Below, in pieces: positions 7,063 to 15,138 of a DNA stretch of 56,853 nt. How positions within the stretch are numbered: the first letter of the stretch is position 1; every line of letters starts with the position of its first letter. Made by a program: the position numbers and the translations under genes. The stretch lies in IMG/VR virus record IMGVR_UViG_3300034524_000079, positions 1-56,853 of that record; one strand, written 5' to 3'. Source of the stretch: a virus. Under the pieces are notes generated by a model. The model made no database searches, was not told the origin of the DNA, and saw nothing but the letters and a program-made list of their open reading frames with translations.

Positions 7063-8025
7063 ATGGGTCAAACAAAGATTGAATGGGCTGACATCAGCTG
7101 GAACCCCGTAACGGGGTGTTCCAAAATAAGCCCCGGCTGCCAGAACTGCTATGCTGAGCGCATGTCAAAGCGCCTGGCTGGGCGGTGCGGGTACCCGGCG
7201 GACGAGCCCTTTCGGGTGACCCTGCACCATGGTAGATTGAATCAGCCTTTAGGGTGGACAAAGCCAAGCAAAGTATTTGTTTGCAGTATGAGCGATTTAT
7301 TCCATGAAGACGTGCCGGATATTTTCATTATAAACGCATTAGCGGTTATGGCCGAGGCTTCGCAGCACATATTTCTCTTGTTGACCAAAAGGCCGGAGCG
7401 TATGAAGGAGATAATGACCCACGACACCATTGCTGCTGATGTTTGGTTGCAGACTTCAACCGGTGTAAGCGCCAGCCCTTTAGTGTGGCCGCTGCCCAAT
7501 GTTTGGCTAGGCGTAACTGCCGAGAATCAAGAGTATGTAAGCAAACGGGTACCTGTTCTTTTGCAGATACCGGCAGCAGCACGGTTTGTGTCAGTGGAGC
7601 CAATGTTAGGGCCGGTGGACTTGGAGAGTATACAGTTTGACCGAAATACACAAATGAATATCCTCGAAGGGTGCGGGGTGAGTTCCAGAGCGGGCGGGCA
7701 AATGATACCAAATGCTTTTTGTGAGCCATTAAACTGGGTTATTTGCGGCGGCGAGAGCGGGCCGGGGGCAAGACCGATGCATCCGGATTGGGTGCGGGAT
7801 TTAAGGGATCAGTGCCAGGCGGCTGGGGTGCCGTTTCTATTTAAACAGTGGGGTGAATATTGTCACCCCGACCAAATGCCGCCAGAAACTTACAGGCAGG
7901 TGGATGCGGCGCACAATCTATCCGGGCATGGGAATTACAATCAACCTTGGCGAGTTGGCAAAAATAAAGCCGGTCGCTTGTTGGACGGCCAAGGGTGGAA
8001 CCAGTTTCCGGAGGTGTTCCAATGA
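7063..8025 (+). CDS. Phage Gp37/Gp68-like protein (DUF5131)
   Basis: The 320-residue product begins TKIEWADISWNPVTGCSKISPGCQNCYAERM, the family signature with a C-x6-C-x2-C cluster near residues 19-29. Later segments VFVCSMSDLFHEDVP, LLLTKRPERM and VICGGESGPGARPMHP are typical. The three-Cys cluster recalls radical-SAM enzymes, but the spacing differs from CxxxCxxC. No reaction is established to my knowledge. It shares an operon with the ASCH-like gene and overlaps the next gene. Confidence 0.88.
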   Translation: MGQTKIEWADISWNPVTGCSKISPGCQNCYAERMSKRLAGRCGYPADEPFRVTLHHGRLNQPLGWTKPSKVFVCSMSDLFHEDVPDIFIINALAVMAEASQHIFLLLTKRPERMKEIMTHDTIAADVWLQTSTGVSASPLVWPLPNVWLGVTAENQEYVSKRVPVLLQIPAAARFVSVEPMLGPVDLESIQFDRNTQMNILEGCGVSSRAGGQMIPNAFCEPLNWVICGGESGPGARPMHPDWVRDLRDQCQAAGVPFLFKQWGEYCHPDQMPPETYRQVDAAHNLSGHGNYNQPWRVGKNKAGRLLDGQGWNQFPEVFQ

Positions 8026-8435
8026 AACTATACCACTTCACCCCGGAGTTCCTATTAAATCGGATCTTAAGCGAAGGTGTAACTTTGGGCAAAATACCCA
8101 TCTTAGATAGCAGCGGCAATGTAAAATCTTTTGCAACTGGCTGCCAGTGGCTGACCAGCGACGGGGGCTGGGACAAACAAAGCTGGGCCACAAGTCAGCT
8201 GATAAATTACGACCGGACGGCTTGTAGGATGATGATAAAAATACCAAAATCAAGCCGCGATAAGCTGTGCAAAGCCCATGACATTCTGGATCAGCTACCA
8301 AAGTCATCCCAGCGGCTGATAACTGACTGGCAAGGTAGTGAGAATTGGTACCTTTTTTTCGGTCGGATACCGCCGGGGTGGATTCGGCAGGTGGATAAGA
8401 AACCGGGGGATTTGAGGGAGGTTAATCATGGCTAA
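8022..8435 (+). CDS. Unknown protein with ADP-ribosyltransferase-like N terminus
   Basis: ATG at 8022 follows GGAGGTGTTCC. The start LYHFTPEFLLNRILSEGVTLGKIP resembles the opening of DarT/Tpt1-like ADP-ribosyltransferase folds (Y-H-x-T then ILxxG). CQWLTSD and a C-terminal NWYLFFGRIPPGWI follow. Resemblance is by eye only, and no catalytic Glu is confidently placed. It overlaps the Gp37/Gp68-like stop, so it may act with that protein. Confidence 0.55.
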   Translation: MKLYHFTPEFLLNRILSEGVTLGKIPILDSSGNVKSFATGCQWLTSDGGWDKQSWATSQLINYDRTACRMMIKIPKSSRDKLCKAHDILDQLPKSSQRLITDWQGSENWYLFFGRIPPGWIRQVDKKPGDLREVNHG

Positions 8436-8589
8436 AAAGAAATGCTGCGCCTGCGGTGAGCCGGGCGCACACGATATAAAGGTGGACAAGCGGGGCACGG
8501 AAATGCCGCTATGCCCGATATGTGAGCGGATATGGGAAGCTAAGCGGGAGCAGGTGCTAAATAGCTTAAAGGAGCGGAGGACAGCATGA
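8428..8589 (+). CDS. Zinc-ribbon mini-protein, 53 aa
   Basis: ATG at 8428 overlaps the previous gene and follows GGGAGG. CCACG and CPIC pairs about 25 residues apart form a single zinc ribbon, followed by a charged helix. The stop overlaps the start of the Spo0E-like gene (ATGA). Function unknown. Confidence 0.65.
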   Translation: MAKKKCCACGEPGAHDIKVDKRGTEMPLCPICERIWEAKREQVLNSLKERRTA

Positions 8590-8759
8590 GAGAGCCATAT
8601 ATTATTCGGGCCGAGCTTGAACTTGAGCGGGACAGGCTCATCCAGATGTTTTCTGAGCGGGGAGAAATCGACGACGAAATACTGGCGCAGTCCCAGCTGG
8701 TTGATATGCTGCACATGGAGCTAGTGAGGGCGGAGAGGGCGTTGGCCCGTGCGAGCTAA
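8586..8759 (+). CDS. Spo0E-like aspartyl-phosphate phosphatase
   Basis: The 57-residue helical-hairpin protein has the Spo0E family spacing: a first helix (ELELERDRLIQMF), a turn with Gly, then EILAQSQLVDMLHMEL, containing the S-Q-x-x-D signature that dephosphorylates Spo0A~P in Bacillus. Length matches the family. ATG 8586 overlaps the preceding stop and its end overlaps the methyltransferase start. A phage copy could hold a spore-forming host out of sporulation; that role is inferred. Confidence 0.72.
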   Translation: MREPYIIRAELELERDRLIQMFSERGEIDDEILAQSQLVDMLHMELVRAERALARAS

Positions 8760-10272
8760 CGAGTTAACTTTCGGAGTTCTTCACCTTTTCGCCGGTATCG
8801 GCGGGGCGGCTTTGGGGATGCAGGAAGCTACCACTGAGTACCGGGGTGTGAACGGGAACTTCGTCACTCTGGCAGGCATTGATTGTGACCTGGAGGCCTG
8901 TGACGATTTCGAGAAGCTGACCGGGGCCCCGGCGGTGAACATGGACCTGTTCTCCCGGGAGGATTACACGGCATTCCACGGCGAGGAGCCGCCGCAGGGG
9001 TGGCGGGAGGCTGTTCCGGGCGATATACGGGAAGCAACGCAGGGCATTTACCCGGACGCTATATTTCTTTCGCCGCCCTGTAAGGGCTTTTCGGGGCTGC
9101 TGCCCACCAAGAGCGCAAAGAGCGACAAGTACCAGGCTCTGAACAGGCTAACTGTGCGCGGGCTGTGGCTGTCCCTGGAGGCTTTCCGGGACAACCCGCC
9201 CGGGATAATCCTCCTGGAGAACGTGCCGCGCATTACTACCCGGGGCGCGGAGCTGCTGCGGCAGATAAAGGCGCTGCTTGCCGGATACGGGTACGTGTTT
9301 CATGAGGGAAGTCACGACTGCGGGGAGATAGGCGGCCTGGGCCAGCACCGGAGACGGTACCTGTTAATAGCCAGGTTACCGGATAAAATACCCAACTTTG
9401 TTTATAAGCCACCGGAGCTAAGGGTAAAGTCAATTGGTGAGATTGTCGGGCCGTTACCATTGCCGGACAATCAAAACGCAGGGCCTATGCACAGGATGCC
9501 AAGGCTCCAGTGGAAAACTTGGGTGCGGTTGGCGCTCATTCCTGCTGGCGGTGATTGGCGGGATTTAGAGAAGATAGCGCCGGAGCAATATTGCCTGCAG
9601 CATATACCGCGGAAATCTACCCTTGGCGTAAGCCCGTGGGATAAGCCCGGTCCAACCGTGATAGGACATGCCAGAGTTGGCGGCAGTCAAGCATCGGCAA
9701 TATCAGACCCAAGGCTTTCAGAAAGAGATAACCGTCACCCGGGAGTTTACCGGGTAGTAAGGTTTAATGAACCAGGCCCATGCGTTACAGGTACACGGTT
9801 CGGGTCCGGAGCTCCGGCCATAGCTGACCCAAGACTAGGTTGCAAATGCAGAAACGGTCTTTATGGCGTTCTGGACTGGGATAAGCCAAGCTGCACTGTT
9901 ACCGGGGCCCGGAACCTTCACAGCGGAACCGCGGCGGTGGCAGATCCACGGGTACCAAAAGATACTGAGCAGGGCGTGTGGATCATAATAGCCGAGGATG
10001 GGGCATGGCACAGGCCGCTGACGACATTAGAGCTTGCGGCACTACAAGGGTTTCCTACGGTGATGGATGATGGTTCGCCGTTAGTGCTGACCGGGAAATC
10101 GGATGCACGATGGCGAGAAAGGATCGGGAATGCGGTACCGCCGCCGGCGGCAAAGGCGATTGGGGAGCAGGTATTAAGGACGCTTTTACTGAGTGCATGT
10201 GATGGCTGGGAGTTAAGCGCAACACCTATATGGGTGGTGCCGGAGTTGCCAGCTGAGGCGGTGAAGCAATGA
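8749..10272 (+). CDS. DNA (cytosine-5) methyltransferase
   Basis: The 507-residue product contains C5-methyltransferase motifs in order: I (FAGIGGAALGM, residue 13 on), IV (SPPCKGFS, catalytic Cys near residue 117), VI (LLENV), VIII (GLGQHRRRYLL) and X near the C terminus (RIGNAVPPPAAKAIG). The variable region of about 200 residues holds three repeated blocks (e.g. ADPRLG, GVYRVVRFNEPGP, GVLDWDKPSCTVTG). GTG 8749 overlaps the Spo0E-like gene. No restriction endonuclease is adjacent, so it is likely an orphan protecting phage DNA. Confidence 0.93.
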   Translation: MRANELTFGVLHLFAGIGGAALGMQEATTEYRGVNGNFVTLAGIDCDLEACDDFEKLTGAPAVNMDLFSREDYTAFHGEEPPQGWREAVPGDIREATQGIYPDAIFLSPPCKGFSGLLPTKSAKSDKYQALNRLTVRGLWLSLEAFRDNPPGIILLENVPRITTRGAELLRQIKALLAGYGYVFHEGSHDCGEIGGLGQHRRRYLLIARLPDKIPNFVYKPPELRVKSIGEIVGPLPLPDNQNAGPMHRMPRLQWKTWVRLALIPAGGDWRDLEKIAPEQYCLQHIPRKSTLGVSPWDKPGPTVIGHARVGGSQASAISDPRLSERDNRHPGVYRVVRFNEPGPCVTGTRFGSGAPAIADPRLGCKCRNGLYGVLDWDKPSCTVTGARNLHSGTAAVADPRVPKDTEQGVWIIIAEDGAWHRPLTTLELAALQGFPTVMDDGSPLVLTGKSDARWRERIGNAVPPPAAKAIGEQVLRTLLLSACDGWELSATPIWVVPELPAEAVKQ

Positions 10273-11366
10273 GCGCAATAACAGGACCGGTTTTGAAATA
10301 CCCTGGTAGTAAGTGGCGCATGGCGAATTGGATAATTAACCATATGCCTCCGCATTCCACATACTTGGAACCCTTTGCCGGTTCCCTGGCGGTCTTCTTT
10401 AATAAAACACCGTGCACCGTGGAAACAATTAACGACTTAGACGGTAATATTATCAATTTTTTCAAAGTGCTAAGGGAAAGGCCGCAGGAACTGGCGGAGC
10501 TGGTCAGCTTTACACCCTGGTCCCGGAAGGAATATGAAAGCCTTTTAACCACAGCCAGTGACCCGGATTACTTTGTTAGAACCGGGGATGAGTTGGAAGA
10601 TGCCAGGCGATTATTGATTCGTATGTGGATGGGTAGGGGCAGTAAAACAAGTGACCGGTCAAGCTGGAGGCATAATATACAGGCACCGGGGAGTACCACT
10701 TCAAGGCAGTGGAAGTATTTACCCAGGAACCTGCTACTGGCTGCCGAGAGGCTAAAGGATGCACAAATTGAGTGCCAGCCGGCAGTTAAGCTGATTAAGC
10801 GTTACAAGTTTCCGGACGTGTTGATATATGCAGACCCGCCTTACCCGCTAGTAACCAGGTCGAAACGAATTTACAAGCACGAAATGGACGATAGCGACCA
10901 TCTGGAACTATTGGATACACTGGATGAACACCCGGGCCCGGTATTACTTAGCGGTTACGTTTGCCAGTTATATGATGAGCGGCTGCATCACTGGGAGAGA
11001 AAAACCGCCCAGGCATGGGCCGAGGGCGGAGCACAAAGAGAAGAAGTGTTATGGCTTAATCCGGTGGCCGCCCGGGAGATTGGGAAGAATTCGTTATTCT
11101 GGGGGGATGATGCCGTGAGGACGGTTGATGTTATATACGAAAATTTACGCCGGGAGCAGGATATGCTTATTCAGATGGACAGGCGGGATCCGAATACTTA
11201 CCAACAATCGTGCGTAGTGGATAAGCTTATAAATGAGTATTATGCGGCTTTGAAGCGGGAGGGGCACAGCTTTTGCGGTGGCCCGGAGGAATGCTATGAG
11301 AGGCAGAGGGAACGGCATGAGATGATGAGCAAAAAGCTGGATGAGTATTTAAACACTACCATTTAA
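10269..11366 (+). CDS. N6-adenine DNA methyltransferase (Dam/MT-D12 type)
   Basis: The N terminus LKYPGSKWRMANWI and YLEPFAGSLAVFF are the MT-D12 SAM-binding motifs, and ADPPYP near residue 187 is the catalytic D-P-P-Y. At 365 residues it is longer than Dam, with a C-terminal helical extension of about 90 residues. ATG 10269 overlaps the C5-methyltransferase stop. Two methyltransferases of different chemistry in tandem imply broad shielding from host restriction. Confidence 0.92.
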   Translation: MSAITGPVLKYPGSKWRMANWIINHMPPHSTYLEPFAGSLAVFFNKTPCTVETINDLDGNIINFFKVLRERPQELAELVSFTPWSRKEYESLLTTASDPDYFVRTGDELEDARRLLIRMWMGRGSKTSDRSSWRHNIQAPGSTTSRQWKYLPRNLLLAAERLKDAQIECQPAVKLIKRYKFPDVLIYADPPYPLVTRSKRIYKHEMDDSDHLELLDTLDEHPGPVLLSGYVCQLYDERLHHWERKTAQAWAEGGAQREEVLWLNPVAAREIGKNSLFWGDDAVRTVDVIYENLRREQDMLIQMDRRDPNTYQQSCVVDKLINEYYAALKREGHSFCGGPEECYERQRERHEMMSKKLDEYLNTTI

Positions 11367-11381
11367 CTGGGAGGGCCAGGC

Positions 11382-12350
11382 GTGAGTAAAACTACACAGG
11401 CCGATATACCACAAAAAATAGATATGGATGATGGATATTTCCCCCTGGCCCAAACGGCCCTTTTAACACTCTCCAAGACTAAGTTATCAGGGGCCCAGCG
11501 GGCTATTATAGACGTTGTATTTACACAGACCTATGGATATTACAACGAGACAAGCCAGTACCAGGACAAGGCCAAGAAGCGTTTTACCAGGGCACAGATT
11601 TCCTATGACTTCTTTATGCAGCACACCTGGATGGGGAAGCAGGAAGTAAGCAGGGCAGTTAATCAGCTGGTAAAGTGGGGTATTCTTGGCCGAGATAAAA
11701 ACACAACACCATATACATATTGGTTCGTAGTACATACAGACAAGTGGGCCCCGGAGTGTTGGAGAGTTAGCAGGATAGCTAACAGTAAGCAGGATAGCGA
11801 ACAGTCAACAGGACAGCTAACAAAGAGTTCGCAGGATAGCGAACAAGGTGTTAGCAGGATAGCTAACAGTTCGCAAGTCTCAGCCCAGGATTCCCAAGGC
11901 TCGGCGGGGTCCCTAAATAAAAGTATAAATAAAAGAGAAATAAAAGATCATGTTGTTGATGATAATAACGCGCGTGCGCGCGAAGCAAACAATATACCAC
12001 TCACCTTACAGCAAGAATTTGGCAGGCCGGTTAGCTCATCCGAAATCGAGATACTTAACCACTATGCTAACCAGGGAATGCAGGAACCAGTTATTTGTGA
12101 GGCCGTGAAACGTGCTAAATTACACGGTTCCCCAAAGGTGTCATACGTTGAGGGCATTTTAAAGAACTGGCTTGCCGAAGGTGTTTACGACATGGCAGGC
12201 GTTGAACGTGTTGACCGCGAGTTTGAGGCTAAAAAGAACAAAAAGGGGGTAAAGATACGTGGACCCGATAACGCAAGCACTGGAAAGCATGAGGCAAAGC
12301 CAAAAAAATCGAAGTACGAGGGACTTGTCCCAAAGGTCGGAGGCGGTTGA
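11382..12350 (+). CDS. Replication initiator (RepO-like N terminus, DnaD-like C terminus)
   Basis: GTG at 11382 follows GGGAGGGCC. Residues 15-120 match the phage replication protein O winged helix (YFPLAQTALLTLSKTKLSGAQRAIIDVVF...). A low-complexity linker (residues 128-190) encodes the iterons. The C-terminal segment (VSYVEGILKNWLAEGV) resembles the DnaB/DnaD family domain. It binds the origin and recruits the helicase via the DnaC-like loader encoded directly downstream, which overlaps its 3' end by about 90 bp. Confidence 0.85.
   Translation: MSKTTQADIPQKIDMDDGYFPLAQTALLTLSKTKLSGAQRAIIDVVFTQTYGYYNETSQYQDKAKKRFTRAQISYDFFMQHTWMGKQEVSRAVNQLVKWGILGRDKNTTPYTYWFVVHTDKWAPECWRVSRIANSKQDSEQSTGQLTKSSQDSEQGVSRIANSSQVSAQDSQGSAGSLNKSINKREIKDHVVDDNNARAREANNIPLTLQQEFGRPVSSSEIEILNHYANQGMQEPVICEAVKRAKLHGSPKVSYVEGILKNWLAEGVYDMAGVERVDREFEAKKNKKGVKIRGPDNASTGKHEAKPKKSKYEGLVPKVGGG
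11766..11983 (+). repeat. Replication origin: five palindromic iterons plus AT-rich stretch inside the initiator gene
   Basis: Five 18-bp units of the form GTTAGC-AGGATA-GCTAAC start at 11766, 11785, 11804, 11827 and 11850, with a half unit GTTCGC at 11869. Each has inverted outer hexamers; units 2-4 vary (GTAAGC/GCGAAC, GTCAAC/GCTAAC, GTTCGC/GCGAAC). Steps are 19, 19, 23, 23 and 19 bp. An A-rich unwinding-type stretch (11914-11968) and an alternating CGCGCGTGCGCGCG (11969-11982) follow. This copies the lambda plan of an origin inside gene O. Confidence 0.85.
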
Positions 12351-13014
12351 GTGTCCTGAGTGCCAGGACAGGGAGTTTATCATCCGGGGAAATACTGCAA
12401 TCCCTTGCAAGTGCCGGGAAATGAAAACCATACGCAGGCTTATTAAGAGTTCTGGCATTACCGAGGAGCAGAGGAAAATTACGTTTGATAAGCTCGACCC
12501 AAAGCGCTCAAATAGCCAGATGTACTGGATGGCAAAGCAATACCTGGATGAATTTCACGACATAGCTGCCATGGATACCGAAGCCAAGGGAATAGGCTTT
12601 GCCGGCTCTGTGGGGACAGGTAAGACAACCCTGCTTATTGCCGTGGCTAACGGGTTGATTGTTCAACAAATACCGGTGCTTTTTGTTAACACCTCAGACC
12701 TGGTTGCTGAGCTCTACGATGCCCAGTGGGGCCGCGATGAGGAAACGCTGAACACTAAAATACACAAGGTCAGCACGGCAAAACTGGTTATCTTTGACGA
12801 TGTGGGCAAAGAGAAAATCACCGACTGGGTGAGGGCCCAGTATTATCGGATTATTAACCACCGGTACGCAAACAGGCTGCCTACCTGCTTTACAAGCAAT
12901 CTTAACTTTGACGAAATTGCAGACCAGGTAGGAGACGCAACTGCAAGCCGGTTGTATGCTTTGACTAAGGGTTGGCAGATACACATTGATGCCGAGGATT
13001 ACCGGCTGGTGTAG
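12259..13014 (+). CDS. DnaC-like helicase loader ATPase
   Basis: The 251-residue AAA+ protein has a Cys cluster (CPEC...CKC) near residues 33-52, Walker A (GSVGTGKTT near residue 113), Walker B (LVIFDDVG) and a sensor segment (PTCFTSNLNF). GTG 12259 follows AAAGGGGG inside the 3' end of the initiator gene. With that gene it forms the initiator/loader pair that puts the host DnaB helicase on the origin. Confidence 0.9.
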   Translation: MDPITQALESMRQSQKNRSTRDLSQRSEAVECPECQDREFIIRGNTAIPCKCREMKTIRRLIKSSGITEEQRKITFDKLDPKRSNSQMYWMAKQYLDEFHDIAAMDTEAKGIGFAGSVGTGKTTLLIAVANGLIVQQIPVLFVNTSDLVAELYDAQWGRDEETLNTKIHKVSTAKLVIFDDVGKEKITDWVRAQYYRIINHRYANRLPTCFTSNLNFDEIADQVGDATASRLYALTKGWQIHIDAEDYRLV

Positions 13015-13048
13015 CAAAACAAACAAACTCTTTTTGGGAGGGTTTTCC

Positions 13049-13147
13049 ATGGTCTGCTATTCATGCCGCTGCTGCCCGTGGCACTTTACGGATCAGTGCC
13101 CGGGCCTGGCGGAGTGGTCGAGAGAGGGGTGTATTAAGCGTGGATAA
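13049..13147 (+). CDS. Cys-rich mini-protein, 32 aa
   Basis: ATG 13049 lies behind GGGAGGG. The peptide has six Cys (CYSCRCC...CPG...CIK), a plausible single zinc knuckle. Its TAA overlaps the GTG of the next gene, the usual coupling in this operon. Short length limits certainty. Confidence 0.5.
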   Translation: MVCYSCRCCPWHFTDQCPGLAEWSREGCIKRG

Positions 13148-13571
13148 AATAGAACAGGCTGCAAGAGTGGCTTTTAAAACTAATCATGACGTTAACTCGA
13201 TATTAGAAATTCTGGAAGCCGCCGAACATTTTGAGTTATTGGCAGAGCGAAATAAGATCTGTGCCACCATAAACGTGATGGTAGAAGCATTAAAATCCTT
13301 GCGAGACGGGCCATATATCTTTCACCCTGATTACTGCAAAATGATCGAGGAAGCATTGGCCGGTTCCGCCGTTAGGGATGAAGCCGATCGCATCCGAAAA
13401 CTGGAGGACATTGCCAAAGCGGCGCGGGAATATATCAACTCTCTAAACATGAGCAGGTGTATATCACCGCAGGAGATTGCTTTGGTTAGGGCCCTGGCCG
13501 AGTTAGAAAGAGCAGTTGAAAAGGGTGGTGTCGCCAATGCGAATAAAAAAAAGTTAAGCTCACCAAATTAG
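13140..13571 (+). CDS. Hypothetical helical early protein, 143 aa
   Basis: GTG 13140 overlaps the preceding stop. The product is almost entirely helical with Glu/Ala/Lys-rich segments and no recognised motif. Its 3' end overlaps the likely original start (13537) of the next gene. Confidence 0.6.
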   Translation: MDKIEQAARVAFKTNHDVNSILEILEAAEHFELLAERNKICATINVMVEALKSLRDGPYIFHPDYCKMIEEALAGSAVRDEADRIRKLEDIAKAAREYINSLNMSRCISPQEIALVRALAELERAVEKGGVANANKKKLSSPN

Positions 13572-13579
13572 AAAAAATC

Positions 13580-14017
13580 ATGATGGTCTACGAAAAACAG
13601 AGCAATATGGGCGTTTGGGATGAATACTCCCTTAGTTGTTCCGAGGCTGCCAAGCCATCATTCTACGAAGCACTTGAAAAGCTGGCCGCGCATGTCGTTG
13701 AGATGTGCGAACTGCCGGAGGAATACGAAGACAGGATCAAGGTGAAAGGCGTTTCCTTCAGCTACGGCGGCGAGAATGAGGTTATGGGGGCCACAATCAG
13801 CGCACAAATGGAGCTTGAAAACTCATACCAGAATCTTAACATCAACACCCCACATAAAGCCTCTGACATGTACGCTCCAAACGCTGAGCCGGATGAAATG
13901 CAGTTACTGACCAGTGACTGTATTGAGGACCTGGAAAAGCTGCAGGATGAATGTAGAGCCTATATCAAAGGCGACCGGGCGCAAGGTAGGTTGCAGTTTG
14001 AGGAGATGGCGTCCTGA
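13580..14017 (+). CDS. Conserved-type early phage protein, start region broken at an A8 run
   Basis: As read, translation can begin at ATG 13580 (MMVYEKQSNMGVWDEYSLSC, 145 aa), but no ribosome site precedes it. Upstream, ATG 13537 gives MRIKK, then an 8-A run shifts it to a stop. With 7 A it would read MRIKKVKLTKLEKIM and join this frame, matching the familiar opening of such phage proteins. So this is slippage at A8, a one-base error or a real frameshift. The middle has SFSYGGENEVMGATISAQM. Function unknown. Confidence 0.65.
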   Translation: MMVYEKQSNMGVWDEYSLSCSEAAKPSFYEALEKLAAHVVEMCELPEEYEDRIKVKGVSFSYGGENEVMGATISAQMELENSYQNLNINTPHKASDMYAPNAEPDEMQLLTSDCIEDLEKLQDECRAYIKGDRAQGRLQFEEMAS

Positions 14018-14077
14018 TCTACTGCGGCCAGTTAGGCCAGAAGAGTTGGTATCTTAAAATCCAGGGAGGCGGTACCT

Positions 14078-14869
14078 TTGAGCAAAACACAAAACACAAG
14101 CCTGCGCAAATCAAAGATGGGGTGCCGCCTGCCCCATGAAAGCCATGACGTGGGAGACGGGTATACTGCACCAAGCCCGGTGAAAAAATATCGACTTAGC
14201 CCGGAAGAGTTAGCTAAGTATGGCCCGATAAAGAAAGTTGAGCACCGCCGACAATTACTGACACGTGATGTACTGGTTGAAAAATTAAAAACACTGACCG
14301 TGGGTCAGGTGGCCCAGCGTCATAACATACCTGCGGTAATGGTTTTTAAGCTGGTTGAAAAGTATGGTTTGGAGCTGGACAAGAAAAACCGGTTGAAGGA
14401 GGGTGAAAGCATGGAAAATGTTGATAAATCTTTACGCAAAAATGAATTCGAGCCTTATGAGCCCAAGAAGACCCGCCTGGAAATCGCCCGGGAAAAGATT
14501 GACTTGGAGAAATATAAGAACCTAAAAGCGCAAGGGAAAACCGACAAGGATATGTATGAGGAGCTAGACATACCGGTGGATGTGTTTTACACACTCAAAA
14601 AAGAGTGGGGGATTGCTCAGACAATAGCCAAAAGTAAGCCTGATCCCAAAAACGATAAGGCTGCCGGTAAAAAGATGACGATCTCTAAGGCTATGGAGTT
14701 GCGAGAGGAATTGTGCGCTGATAGGTCTTGCATTGCGGATATTATGGATCCGGGAAAATTGGAAATATCACCAAAAGTGCGGGAACTGTTAAGTAATCAT
14801 TACGAAAAGTGCGGGGAGAGGTTGGAGCGGATCGACAAAGTTTTCGACTCCACGGAAATTGAGGTGTGA
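14078..14869 (+). CDS. Helix-turn-helix-like early protein, 263 aa
   Basis: TTG 14078 follows GGGAGGCGG. Two separate helix-turn-helix-like segments are seen: LTVGQVAQRHNIPAVMVFKLVEKYG (residues 72-96) and KTDKDMYEELDIPVDVFYTLKKEWG (about 153-177). The rest is charged. It could be a DNA-binding regulator or origin/packaging factor; no family recognised. It precedes the Tas-like gene by one small gene. Confidence 0.6.
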   Translation: MSKTQNTSLRKSKMGCRLPHESHDVGDGYTAPSPVKKYRLSPEELAKYGPIKKVEHRRQLLTRDVLVEKLKTLTVGQVAQRHNIPAVMVFKLVEKYGLELDKKNRLKEGESMENVDKSLRKNEFEPYEPKKTRLEIAREKIDLEKYKNLKAQGKTDKDMYEELDIPVDVFYTLKKEWGIAQTIAKSKPDPKNDKAAGKKMTISKAMELREELCADRSCIADIMDPGKLEISPKVRELLSNHYEKCGERLERIDKVFDSTEIEV

Positions 14870-14871
14870 GT

Positions 14872-15138
14872 ATGAACCTTAGCTTTAATTTTAACCCGGT
14901 GGATACCGTAGCGATTTACGCTGATGATCCGGAATACCAGATCGGCAAAAAGGCAGTTAAAGGCGATTATCGGCTTACTGAGCGGCAGGAGCAGGTAAAG
15001 AATATGTTTTTACACCTGGTTAGCGTGGTGCGGAGAAAAGAATTGCCGGTGAACATTGATCGGCTTCTGGACGCCACCAGGGATTATGTTCAAGAACGGA
15101 GGCTGGAGGAATATGAGTGGACTCGGAGGGTTGGCTAA
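14872..15138 (+). CDS. Hypothetical protein, 88 aa
   Basis: ATG 14872 is preferred over GTG 14866 because GAGGTG (14861-14866) then sits 5 bases upstream. It is a mixed hydrophilic protein with a C-terminal helix and no recognised motif. It overlaps the next gene (start 15113) by 26 bp, so it is the immediate operon partner of the Tas-like protein. Confidence 0.6.
   Translation: MNLSFNFNPVDTVAIYADDPEYQIGKKAVKGDYRLTERQEQVKNMFLHLVSVVRRKELPVNIDRLLDATRDYVQERRLEEYEWTRRVG

Noticed and set aside
11969-11982. Z-DNA-forming element as separate feature
   Set aside because: CGCGCGTGCGCGCG is alternating, but a 14-bp stretch in a coding region near the origin is not evidence of function on its own; noted within the origin entry.
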